DNA of 13,815 nt from Clostridia bacterium (GTDB lineage Bacteria > Bacillota > Clostridia > TANB77 > CAG-508), in contig JAAVXQ010000143.1 of assembly GCA_022790685.1 (NCBI GenBank), forward strand, positions 1-13,815. Direction: 5' to 3'. The stretch's first letter is position 1. Every line of letters starts with the position of its first letter. Shown here in pieces: positions 7,163-13,815 of this stretch. Position numbers and translations under genes: made by a program. Under the pieces are notes generated by a model. The model was not told the origin of the DNA. It made no database searches and was given only the letters and a program-made list of their open reading frames with translations.

Positions 7163-7191
7163 ATTATAACAGTATTAGAAAAAAATGGCAA
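7163..7191 (-). promoter_or_regulatory. promoter of the OLE-type RNA
   Basis: TTGCCA (7191-7186), 17 bases, then a perfect TATAAT (7168-7163) on the - strand. Transcription should begin near 7156 and run through the gene-free region toward oapA. Confidence 0.75.
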
Positions 7192-7259
7192 ACCTTAAAT
7201 TGAAGTTTTTAAAATTCAAAAAATAAGATTTAAATAAACAAATCATTTTAGTTTTTAAA

Positions 7260-7303
7260 ATCTCATTAAATCTACTATTATCTCGCTAAATCTCCAAAAA
7301 TCT
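7260..7303. repeat. three imperfect copies of ATCTCNNNAAATCT
   Basis: Copies lie at 7260-7273, 7280-7293 and 7290-7303, between the divergent OLE promoter and the + strand tandem promoters. They may be a binding site for a regulator or only a chance effect of AT-rich DNA. The rest of 7192-7321 shows nothing else. Confidence 0.35.
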
Positions 7304-7321
7304 ATGTATAAGATTACATTT

Positions 7322-7350
7322 TTGACAAAAAGCTAAAGAAAAATTATAAA
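7322..7350 (+). promoter_or_regulatory. upstream promoter of the repeat-protein/holA operon
   Basis: TTGACA (7322-7327), a 17-base spacer and TATAAA (7345-7350) form a near-consensus promoter about 118 bases before the start codon at 7468. Confidence 0.6.
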
Positions 7351-7397
7351 TATAAGTTTATATAATAAAAAAACATATATTAAATTATATAATTTTC

Positions 7398-7426
7398 TTG
7401 AAAGCAATTCTTTTGTCTGATATAAT
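7398..7426 (+). promoter_or_regulatory. proximal promoter of the repeat-protein/holA operon
   Basis: TTGAAA (7398-7403), a 17-base spacer and a perfect TATAAT (7421-7426). With the promoter at 7322 it forms a tandem pair, giving a short leader of about 35 bases before the ATG at 7468. Confidence 0.75.
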
Positions 7427-7467
7427 TCATTTTATAAATAAAATGCAAGTAGGAGAATTCATAAAAA

Positions 7468-8196
7468 ATGCTTAAATTTGATAAAGAGGGATATGACATT
7501 AATGGATTTAATATACAAGGTATACATAGAGTAACAAAGACAAGATTTGATGAAGAGGGATATGACTATAAAGGTTATGATATAGATGGATTTAACAAAT
7601 ATGGTTTTAGAAGAGATGGATCAGCTAAAAATAAAACCTTAAGATGTAGACATATTTCTATATATAGAGCAAATAAAGAAAATGATAGATTAGCAGACAC
7701 CAGAGGATACACCTTAAGAGGATTTAATATTAAAAATCAAATTAATAAATATACAGGTAAAAAGTTTGATAAAAGAGGATTTTTATTTAGTGGAATTAAT
7801 GTAGATACTGGAACTATATATAATAGATATGGTCATGATGCCTATGGATATAATGAAGAGGGTTATGATGAATATGGCTTTAATAGAGAAGGAATATTTG
7901 AATATACTGGTACAAAGTATGATTTTGATGGATATGATAAAGATGGATATGATGAGCAAAACTTTAATAGAAGAGGATTTAACAGAGATACAGGAACAAA
8001 ATTAGATAAAAATGGATTTGCCTCTAAAAGAATAATGCAAAAAAAGGCTGAGCTAGAAGCTTTAAAACAAAAAAGTAAAGAGTTAGATAGATATTTAGAT
8101 ATGGCAGAAAAAGTTGCAAAAAGTAAAGAACTTCAAAAAGAATTAGATATGTGGAGAAAGCCAAAAGAAATAGAAGATGACCAAAGGTCTTTATAA
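7468..8196 (+). CDS. aromatic/glycine pentad-repeat protein with C-terminal coiled coil
   Basis: The 242-aa protein is built largely from a five-residue pattern G-[YF]-[DN]-x-x, for example GYDYKGYDIDGFNKYGF and GYNEEGYDEYGFNREG. The runs are separated by a recurring TGT/TGKK-[KTI]-[FYL]-D segment (about residues 90-97, 112-118, 147-153, 173-178). From about residue 185 it changes to a charged helical segment (KKAELEALKQKSKELDRYL...) likely to be a coiled coil. There is no signal peptide or membrane helix, so it is probably cytoplasmic. The acidic repeats resemble repeat proteins of unknown function in Clostridia and phages; they are not canonical EF-hands. AGGAGA (7451-7456) precedes the ATG. 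It is the first gene of the operon; the function is not recognised. Confidence 0.75.
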   Translation: MLKFDKEGYDINGFNIQGIHRVTKTRFDEEGYDYKGYDIDGFNKYGFRRDGSAKNKTLRCRHISIYRANKENDRLADTRGYTLRGFNIKNQINKYTGKKFDKRGFLFSGINVDTGTIYNRYGHDAYGYNEEGYDEYGFNREGIFEYTGTKYDFDGYDKDGYDEQNFNRRGFNRDTGTKLDKNGFASKRIMQKKAELEALKQKSKELDRYLDMAEKVAKSKELQKELDMWRKPKEIEDDQRSL

Positions 8197-8208
8197 TATG
8201 GAGAAAAT

Positions 8209-8400
8209 ATGATAAAAAGATATAATGAATATAAGTTTAAAGAACTGATATTATTACAACAAAAACTTGAAAACGGTATTATAGAAGTAGAAGATTTAGA
8301 AGAAGAAAAAATAGATAAAATAATTAATTTATATAAAATTCAAATAGAAGGTAAATTATCTGAACTTAAAGAATATAGAAATATTATAAATAAATATTAA
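8209..8400 (+). CDS. short coiled-coil protein of unknown function
   Basis: This 63-aa, highly charged and almost wholly helical protein (ELILLQQKLENGIIEVEDLE; IQIEGKLSELKEYRNIINKY) is likely to form a helical hairpin or coiled coil. It starts 12 bases after the previous stop with TGGAGA as ribosome site, and 14 bases before the next start. Its tight packing in the operon supports it as a real gene. It has no recognised family. Confidence 0.65.
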   Translation: MIKRYNEYKFKELILLQQKLENGIIEVEDLEEEKIDKIINLYKIQIEGKLSELKEYRNIINKY

Positions 8401-8414
8401 AGGAGAAAAATGTT

Positions 8415-8762
8415 ATGGAAGAATTAGAAATGCTTAAAGGAATATTAAATAGTTATCCATATCCTATTGTTTTTGTGGATAATGAATATATTATTAGATT
8501 CATGAATACGAATGCGAAGTATCATTATTATGAAGAGAGAGGTTATAAGGAATTAATAGGAAAAAGTTTATTTGATTGTCATAGTGATGAAAAATCTATT
8601 GAAAGAATAAAAAAGGGTTATGAAGGAATTAAAAGAAACGGTAAAGAAATGTTTGTATGTGTAACTACTAGAAACCAAAGAGTATATATGCAAGGAGTTA
8701 AATCAGAAAAAGGAGATTGGATTGGATTTATAGAAAGGTTTGAATTAAATTTAGAGTTGTAA
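8415..8762 (+). CDS. stand-alone PAS-domain protein
   Basis: The 115-aa protein is essentially one PAS domain. It shows the N-terminal PYPIVFVDNEYIIRFMNTNA strand-turn, the central helix with IGKSLFDCHSDEKS, and the terminal strands MFVCVTTRNQRVYMQGV and GDWIGFIERFE. The LFDCH segment resembles PAS domains attached to DUF438-type proteins. It has no output domain, so it may sense a ligand or redox state and act on a partner, possibly an operon neighbour. AAAGGAG (8399-8405) precedes the start. The bound cofactor cannot be read from the sequence; the Cys-His pair might bind heme or metal, which is speculation. Confidence 0.8.
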   Translation: MEELEMLKGILNSYPYPIVFVDNEYIIRFMNTNAKYHYYEERGYKELIGKSLFDCHSDEKSIERIKKGYEGIKRNGKEMFVCVTTRNQRVYMQGVKSEKGDWIGFIERFELNLEL

Positions 8763-8795
8763 AATTTAAGGTAGAATATTAAATGGAGGTTTTAA

Positions 8796-9812
8796 ATGAC
8801 GTATGATGCTTTAGAAAAAGATATAAATAATAACGACTTAAAGCCGATATATTTATTATATGGAACAGAACAATATTTAGTAGAAACTTTAGTCAGAAAA
8901 ATAAAGAAAAAATTTGCTGAAGAATTAATACAAGGAATAAATTATATTATAATTGATGAATCAAATATAGCAGAACTTATACCAAATATTGAAGTTCCAG
9001 CTTTTGGATATGATAAGAAATTAATAATTGTAAAAAATTCTGAACTTTTTAAAAAAGATGGAAGAAAGAAGACTTTGACTCCAATTCAAGAAAATATACT
9101 AAACTTTTTAAACGAAAAATATGAAATAATAGAAGAGTCTGTAACCATAGTATTTGTCGAAAAAGAAATAGATAAAAATTCTTTATACGAGCAAATAGAA
9201 AAAAAAGATGTAGTATGTGAAATAAATGAACTGAAACCAGATATGCTTGTAAACAAACTTGGAAAAATATGTAGTCTTTATAAAGTAAACATTGATAAAA
9301 ATACTTTAAATTATTTTGTACAAATGTGTGGCACAAATCTTCAAAATTTAATTAATGAAATAAGAAAACTTATTGAATATGTTGGAGAAGGTGGAACTAT
9401 TACAATTGATGACATAAATAAATTATCAATAAAACAAATGGAAAGTGTAATTTTTGAATTAACAGATAATTTGGCAATAAGAAAAACAGATAAAGCATTA
9501 GAAGTTCTAGACAATTTAATTTATCAAAAAGAACCATTGCAAAAAATATTAATAACATTATATAATCATTTCAAAAAAATATATTTATGTGTACTTTCAG
9601 TAAAATTTAATAAAGACATTATAAATACTTTAAATTTAAAACCTAATCAAGTATTTTTGATTACAAAATATAAAAAACAAGCATCATATTTTAAAGAAGA
9701 GGAACTAAAAAATATATTACAAGCTTTTGTAGATTTAGACTATGATTCAAAAAATGGAAAATTAGATATAGATGTTGGTCTTCGTACAATATTATGTACA
9801 TATTGTAGTTAA
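8796..9812 (+). CDS. holA: DNA polymerase III delta subunit (clamp loader)
   Basis: This 338-aa protein has the family's usual length and its N-terminal LKPIYLLYGTEQYLVETLV motif. It continues through the delta-type AAA-like region (IPNIEVPAFGYDKKLIIVKN) and a C-terminal helical domain (VIFELTDNLAIRKTDKALEV; LITLYNHFKKIYL). Delta opens the beta sliding clamp within the clamp-loader complex. GGAGG at 8785-8789 gives a good start. In many Firmicutes holA lies near comEC or rpsT; here it is embedded after a PAS protein and before a CYTH protein. The frame is clean, with no CGG codon. Confidence 0.92.
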   Translation: MTYDALEKDINNNDLKPIYLLYGTEQYLVETLVRKIKKKFAEELIQGINYIIIDESNIAELIPNIEVPAFGYDKKLIIVKNSELFKKDGRKKTLTPIQENILNFLNEKYEIIEESVTIVFVEKEIDKNSLYEQIEKKDVVCEINELKPDMLVNKLGKICSLYKVNIDKNTLNYFVQMCGTNLQNLINEIRKLIEYVGEGGTITIDDINKLSIKQMESVIFELTDNLAIRKTDKALEVLDNLIYQKEPLQKILITLYNHFKKIYLCVLSVKFNKDIINTLNLKPNQVFLITKYKKQASYFKEEELKNILQAFVDLDYDSKNGKLDIDVGLRTILCTYCS

Positions 9813-9833
9813 AAAAGAAAGGGGAAGATTATT

Positions 9834-10400
9834 ATGCATACAGAATATGAAGTAAGAGTTTTAGAAATAGACAAAGAAAGATTGGAAAAAGAATTAATAG
9901 ATTTAGGTGCTAAAAAAGTATCAGATTATGATTATAGAAGAAAAATTTATAACTTTAATCCAAAAGATGATAAAAAATGGATTAGATTAAGAACAGATGG
10001 CAAAAAAACAACACTTACTATAAAAAAATTAGAGTCATTAGAAATAGATGGAACAAAAGAAATAGAAATTGAGGTTTCTGATTTTGATGAAACAGATAGG
10101 ATTCTTAATGAATTAGGATATAAATCACATACATATCAAGAAAATAGAAGGACAAGATATATTTTAGATGAAGTAGAATTAGACATAGATTCTTGGCCAT
10201 ATATACCAACATATTTAGAAATTGAAGGAAAAGATGCGAAAAGTGTAGAAAAAATTATAGAACGTTTATCAGTTGATAAAACAAAAGTAACTTCAGTGGA
10301 TGTACAAGGCGTATTTAAAAAGTTTTATAATATAGATATATCTGATGTACCTATTGTAAAATTTGATGAACCTTTGGATTCTAAATACTATATAAACTAA
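9834..10400 (+). CDS. CYTH-domain triphosphatase / class IV adenylyl cyclase-like protein
   Basis: The 188-aa protein carries the charged strands of the CYTH tunnel in order: E4-Y-E-V-R8, WIRLRTDGKKTTLTIKK, EIEIEVSDFDE, ENRRTRYILDE, ELDIDSWPYIPTYLEIEG. Proteins of this family hydrolyse triphosphate compounds (inorganic triphosphate, thiamine triphosphate) or make cAMP; the substrate cannot be told here. The N-terminal signature is ExExR rather than the usual ExExK. It follows holA by 21 bases with AAAGGGG (9819-9825) as ribosome site. Confidence 0.85.
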   Translation: MHTEYEVRVLEIDKERLEKELIDLGAKKVSDYDYRRKIYNFNPKDDKKWIRLRTDGKKTTLTIKKLESLEIDGTKEIEIEVSDFDETDRILNELGYKSHTYQENRRTRYILDEVELDIDSWPYIPTYLEIEGKDAKSVEKIIERLSVDKTKVTSVDVQGVFKKFYNIDISDVPIVKFDEPLDSKYYIN

Positions 10401-10997
10401 ATGGAGAAAAATAGAGTAATGGGAATTAATTTTTCAAATTTTACATTTAATATAAGTACTGTAATACTAGGAATATTTTTCATAGTTTCTACTATATTTT
10501 ATATTCTCATATTTTATAAACATCATAAGAGAAATAGGCTTGAAATATCAGAAGTTTTAGAAATCTATATGAAATATATAGTTTTATTAGGTGTATCAAT
10601 TTTTATACTCATAATTGCTTTTGATATGTTTTTAACAGGTCTTTCGGCAATTGAATATAGAAAAGAGAGATATACAAATTTTGTAGCTTTTGTAATAGTT
10701 ACTTCACTAGTAATTTGGAATTTTATTAGATTTTTAAAAAGTAATTTAAAAGATATAGAAGTGTCTAGTAGAGAAGAAAATAAAAAAAATACTGCTAAAA
10801 TTGGTGAAGTTTTAGAATTGATTTTTTTAAGTATTATAATTTTTATGCCAATATGGAGAATTCCAGAATTTATAAAACTAATAGAGGATAAAAAAGAATT
10901 ATTTATACAAATAGGCATATCATTTTTTTATTCCATAATGTCTATATTTATATTATTTAAGCTAAATCCATTAAATATAAAGGACAAACTTAAGTAG
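10401..10997 (+). CDS. five-helix membrane protein of unknown function
   Basis: This 198-aa protein has about five hydrophobic helices (near residues 15-36, 51-75, 90-110, 133-155 and 165-188) with short charged loops. The ATG at 10401 follows the CYTH stop directly, with no Shine-Dalgarno site, so it would depend on translational coupling. The in-frame ATG at 10419 has GGAG at 10403-10406 upstream, although with a long spacing, and may be used instead. It is the last gene of the operon. The family is not recognised. Confidence 0.65.
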   Translation: MEKNRVMGINFSNFTFNISTVILGIFFIVSTIFYILIFYKHHKRNRLEISEVLEIYMKYIVLLGVSIFILIIAFDMFLTGLSAIEYRKERYTNFVAFVIVTSLVIWNFIRFLKSNLKDIEVSSREENKKNTAKIGEVLELIFLSIIIFMPIWRIPEFIKLIEDKKELFIQIGISFFYSIMSIFILFKLNPLNIKDKLK

Positions 10998-11036
10998 TTG
11001 TAAAAAAATAGAAACATAAAAGATATACTGTTTTTA

Positions 11037-11065
11037 TTTACTTAAAATAATTATAAATATATAAT
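11037..11065 (+). promoter_or_regulatory. promoter of the Sel1-repeat gene
   Basis: TTTACT (11037-11042), 17 bases, then a perfect TATAAT (11060-11065), about 31 bases before the ATG. The -35 is weak. No clear terminator is seen between 10997 and here. Confidence 0.55.
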
Positions 11066-11096
11066 ATAAAAAGATAATTACAAAGGAGAATTTAAA

Positions 11097-12557
11097 ATGC
11101 AAAAATCTATTGAAGAATTGGAAAGAGAAATTAATGAAAGAAAGTTTCAAATAGCTTTAAAATATTACTGGGGATCTAGTAAAAACCAAATTGATTATTC
11201 AAAAAGCTGTGATATTTTAGAAAAATTATCTAATGAATCAAATAGTAGTGTAGAATCAAAATATATGTATGCTAATTGTCTATACTTTGGAAAAGGAGTA
11301 ATAGAAAATAAAGAAAAAGCAAATAATATATATAAAGAAATATTACAAAATGAAGAAAGTGTTACGGATGCAAATTCTAAATATATATATGGTAAAATAT
11401 ATAGCTTAGGTCTTGGAGTTGAAGAAAATAAATCAAAAGCAAATGAATATTTCAAAGCTGGAAATGATTTCTTTACTGAGAATGAAAACGAATATAATAA
11501 TTATAAACTAGGTTTAAACTATTATTATGGAAGAGGTACAGAAAAAAATTATCAAAAGGCTGTAGAAGTGTTAAAACGAGTAACTAATATATCAGAGGCT
11601 TACACTGTTATTGCAGAAATATATGAAAAAGGTGGATATGGAATAGAAAAAGACTTAGGCGAAGCAACAAAATATTATAAAATTGCAGCAGAAAATAATA
11701 ATAAAATAGGATTATATAAATCAGCAGTTTTTGCTAGTCAAAATAATGACTGTGTAGAAGCGGTTCAGTATTATAATAAAGTTCTAGAATTAGGATATGA
11801 AATAGGAAAAGTAAATTACAATTTAGGTCTTATTTATTATAATGGAGCAAATGGAATTGAAAGAAATTATGCAGAAGCACTAAAAAGATTTAAAGAAGCT
11901 GCGAATAATAACATATTAGTAGCAAATTACTATTTAGGAAAAATCTATTATTGGGGTGACGGAGTTGAAAGAAATGTTAATTTAGCTTATACATATTTTG
12001 AAAAAGCAAATAATATAGCAGCAAAAACATATATTATTGAAAAAGATATAGCAGAAGATGTAGAAGCTTATGGAAATATAGATACTTTAAATGAAAGAAT
12101 TTATTCATTAAATACAAATGATATATATTTTTATGAACAAACAACAAAACAAGATCTTGAAAATGCTATCTCAAGATATCAAACTATTATTAATGCATTT
12201 AATCCAAATGACGACTTATCTTTATATTTAAAATATAAGTTAGCATCATATATATTTTTAATAGATAATAAAAATAAAGAATTTTCCTCTAAGGTAGAAG
12301 CACTATTATGGGATTTATATAACTCAAATAATAGCTTCTTTGGAAAATATTTAGGAACACATTCTTTAGGTATATTATATTCTGCAGGAGAATATCTAGA
12401 AAAAGATATAGTAAGAGGAATAGAACTTTTAAAAGAATCAGCAGATATGGGAAATATAGAAGCTATTCAAGAATTAATAGATATATTTACTAATAACGGA
12501 AATGAAGAAGAAGCCAAGAAATATATTATTAAATTAAATAATTTGAAAGTTGCTTAG
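11097..12557 (+). CDS. Sel1-like/TPR repeat protein
   Basis: The 486-aa protein consists of Sel1-like repeats of about 35 residues, visible near residues 53-88, 94-125, 137-165, 171-205, 238-272, 274-305 and 421-455. Each has the pattern A/G-x-x-Y-x-x-G-x-G-V-x-x-N/D-x-x-K-A (for example YMYANCLYFGKGV and YYLGKIYYWGDGVERN). Residues 306-420 are a spacer with degenerate repeats. Such alpha-solenoids act as protein-binding scaffolds, often for envelope or secretion functions. There is no signal peptide, so it is likely cytoplasmic. AAAGGAG (11082-11088) supports the start. It has its own promoter and is followed by the thrS leader; its partner is unknown. Confidence 0.85.
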   Translation: MQKSIEELEREINERKFQIALKYYWGSSKNQIDYSKSCDILEKLSNESNSSVESKYMYANCLYFGKGVIENKEKANNIYKEILQNEESVTDANSKYIYGKIYSLGLGVEENKSKANEYFKAGNDFFTENENEYNNYKLGLNYYYGRGTEKNYQKAVEVLKRVTNISEAYTVIAEIYEKGGYGIEKDLGEATKYYKIAAENNNKIGLYKSAVFASQNNDCVEAVQYYNKVLELGYEIGKVNYNLGLIYYNGANGIERNYAEALKRFKEAANNNILVANYYLGKIYYWGDGVERNVNLAYTYFEKANNIAAKTYIIEKDIAEDVEAYGNIDTLNERIYSLNTNDIYFYEQTTKQDLENAISRYQTIINAFNPNDDLSLYLKYKLASYIFLIDNKNKEFSSKVEALLWDLYNSNNSFFGKYLGTHSLGILYSAGEYLEKDIVRGIELLKESADMGNIEAIQELIDIFTNNGNEEEAKKYIIKLNNLKVA

Positions 12558-12591
12558 AATTTAATTAGTTGTTTTAAATCTAAAAAAACTG

Positions 12592-12620
12592 TTGACATAA
12601 TTTACTAAAAGTTGTAAAAT
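12592..12620 (+). promoter_or_regulatory. promoter of the thrS T-box leader
   Basis: A consensus TTGACA (12592-12597), 17 bases, then TAAAAT (12615-12620). Transcription should start near 12627. Confidence 0.8.
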
Positions 12621-12626
12621 ATTTAC

Positions 12627-12870
12627 ATAGTATATATAAACTGTGAAGAGGAAAAGTAGAATATAGGTTACTTATCCAGAGAGGGAAAGCTATAAGCTGA
12701 GAGCTTCCTTAAGAAAACATATTTGAAAACTACCTTGGAGTTTCTATTTGAAAAAGTAGCGTGTGGATTACGTTAAAAGTCCTTAAGAGTTAAACAGTAG
12801 GGTGGAACCGTGAGAAATAAACTTACCCCTATAAGCACAACAAAATGTTGCTTATAGGGGATTTTTGTTT
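12627..12870 (+). promoter_or_regulatory. T-box riboswitch, threonine-specific
   Basis: The leader has the T-box layout. Stem I includes an AGAGAGGGAAAG motif (about 12679-12690) and a specifier region at about 12727-12735 reading AAACTACCT, where either ACT or ACC is a Thr codon. The conserved T-box AGGGTGGAACCGTG follows at 12799-12812, then the terminator. The UGGA in the T-box would pair with a tRNA 3' end UCCA, consistent with a U discriminator base on tRNA-Thr. Uncharged tRNA-Thr should stabilise the antiterminator and allow thrS transcription. Confidence 0.92.
12826..12870 (+). terminator. T-box-controlled intrinsic terminator
   Basis: A GC-containing stem CCCCTATAAGCA(C)AAC pairs with GTTGCTTATAGGGG (12847-12860), with one bulged C and a short AAAAT loop, followed by a T-run at 12862-12870. 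Its left arm overlaps the sequence needed for the antiterminator. Confidence 0.9.
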
Positions 12871-12964
12871 TAATCATTAAAGCAAAAATCTTCTATAAAC
12901 ATAAAAATAAGTGCTTAAAATAAATTTTAAATAAGCCTATAAAATGGCAAAGGAGGAATTTATT

Positions 12965-13815
12965 ATGTTTAAAATTAAGTTAGGTGGAGGAAGAACACAA
13001 GAAGTTGAGGAGAAAATGTATTGGCATACAACTTCTCATATTATGGCACAAGCTGTAAAAAGATTATTTCCAGAGGCAAAAGTAACAATAGGACCATCAA
13101 TTGAAAATGGATTTTATTATGATTTTGATGTGGAAAAGCCATTCTCAGAAGAAGATTTGGCAAAAATTGAAGAAGAAATGAAAAACATTATTAAAGAAGA
13201 TTTATCTATTGAAAGATTTGAACTTCCAAGAGAAGAAGCTATTAAATTAATGAAAGAACAAGACGAACCATACAAAGTAGAACTAATTGAAGAGTTACCA
13301 GAAGGAGAAGTAATATCTTTTTATAAACAAGGAGAATTTACAGATCTTTGTAGAGGTCCACATTTACCATCAACAGGATGCGTAAAAGCTATAAAATTAT
13401 TATCATCTTCAGGAGCTTATTGGAGAGGTGATGAGCATAATAAAATGCTACAAAGAATTTATGGGATTTCATTTCCTAAAGCTTCAGAGCTAGATGAATA
13501 TATTAATATGATTGAAGAAGCTAAAAAAAGAGATCATAGAAAACTAGGTAAAGAGCTAGAATTATTTTTCTTTGATGAAACAGCTCCAGGAATGGCATAT
13601 TGGATGCCAAAAGGATTTAAAATGATGAACCTTTTAATTGATTTTTGGAGAAAAGAACATGAAAAAAGAGGATATTTAGAATTTTCAGGACCACAATTAA
13701 ATAGTAGTGAACTATGGAAAACTTCTGGACATTGGGATCATTATAAAGAAGATATGTTTGTATTAGAAGATTCTGATGGAAAAGAGCAAGCATTAAAACC
13801 TATGAATTGTCCAAA
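12965..13815 (+). CDS. thrS: threonyl-tRNA synthetase lacking the TGS domain (partial, 3' end outside window)
   Basis: The 283 visible codons cover the editing domain and the start of the catalytic domain. HTTSHIMAQAVKRLFP holds the editing HxxxH motif, TIGPSIENGFYYDF follows, and CRGPHLPSTG has the editing Cys and His. WRGDEHNKMLQRIYG is followed by the catalytic-domain entrance GMAYWMPKGF, motif 1 (GPQLNSSELWKTSGHW) and the start of the zinc-binding MNCP. The usual N-terminal TGS domain of about 60 residues is missing: only about 20 residues precede HTTSH. AGGAGG (12951-12956) lies 8 bases from the ATG, so the short start is well supported. The enzyme charges tRNA-Thr and is controlled by the upstream T-box. 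Confidence 0.93.
   Translation, partial: MFKIKLGGGRTQEVEEKMYWHTTSHIMAQAVKRLFPEAKVTIGPSIENGFYYDFDVEKPFSEEDLAKIEEEMKNIIKEDLSIERFELPREEAIKLMKEQDEPYKVELIEELPEGEVISFYKQGEFTDLCRGPHLPSTGCVKAIKLLSSSGAYWRGDEHNKMLQRIYGISFPKASELDEYINMIEEAKKRDHRKLGKELELFFFDETAPGMAYWMPKGFKMMNLLIDFWRKEHEKRGYLEFSGPQLNSSELWKTSGHWDHYKEDMFVLEDSDGKEQALKPMNCP

Noticed and set aside
7260..7303. CRISPR array
   Set aside because: Copies are short, imperfect and overlapping, without regular spacers.
7468..8030. EF-hand calcium-binding domains
   Set aside because: The D-x-D-x-[DN]-G loop with flanking helices is not present; the pattern is a five-residue G-[YF]-[DN] repeat.
9049..9336. - strand ORF of 95 codons inside holA
   Set aside because: Antisense shadow of a clearly conserved gene.
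10565..10918. - strand ORF of 117 codons inside the five-helix membrane protein gene
   Set aside because: Antisense of a helix-rich gene gives hydrophobic open frames by chance; there is no start signal.
11195..11455. - strand ORF of 86 codons inside the Sel1-repeat gene
   Set aside because: Shadow frame; no ribosome site.

Overview
The window comes from a very AT-rich, low-GC Gram-positive bacterium. The overall picture fits an anaerobic, gut-type Clostridia lineage, often known only from metagenomes: AGGAGG-type ribosome binding sites, TTGACA/TATAAT promoters with 17-bp spacers, a T-box in front of thrS, a sortase, a Zn-binding anti-sigma factor and an OLE-type large RNA. I cannot assign a genus.

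Layout. (1) The tail of an unidentified + strand gene ends at 81 and is followed by a bidirectional terminator. (2) On the - strand lies an ECF sigma factor / membrane anti-sigma pair (1292 to 150), with a plausible autoregulatory ECF promoter. (3) Also on the - strand is a long U32-family peptidase with a DUF3656-like architecture (3986 to 1523). (4) Divergent from it on the + strand is a three-gene cell-envelope operon: an exported or membrane protein, a sortase, and a small secreted or membrane protein. (5) Convergent to that, on the - strand, is a roughly 640-nt gene-free transcription unit with its own strong promoter, followed at once by a four-helix membrane protein. I read these as OLE RNA and its partner OapA. 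(6) Divergent on the + strand is an operon with tandem promoters: a G-Y/F-D/N repeat protein, a short coiled-coil protein, a PAS protein, holA (DNA polymerase III delta), a CYTH phosphohydrolase and a membrane protein. (7) Next is a Sel1-repeat protein with its own promoter. (8) Last is a threonine T-box leader and thrS, cut by the window edge. This ThrRS lacks the usual N-terminal TGS domain.

The most unusual signal is in regions 2 and 3. The sigma factor gene and the U32 gene look frameshifted: two +1 shifts in the sigma gene and one in the U32 gene. All three breaks fall on an in-frame CGG codon followed by A, and at each one skipping the C (reading CGGA as one GGA/Gly step) restores the conserved protein to full length (158 aa and 820 aa). 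By eye these are the only three in-frame CGG codons among about 3,860 codons in the window, although CGG occurs at least eight times out of frame inside intact genes. Random decay or sequencing error would not be expected to choose this codon each time. I infer that CGG is not read as a normal arginine codon in this organism, and that it triggers +1 frameshifting or four-base (CGGA) decoding.
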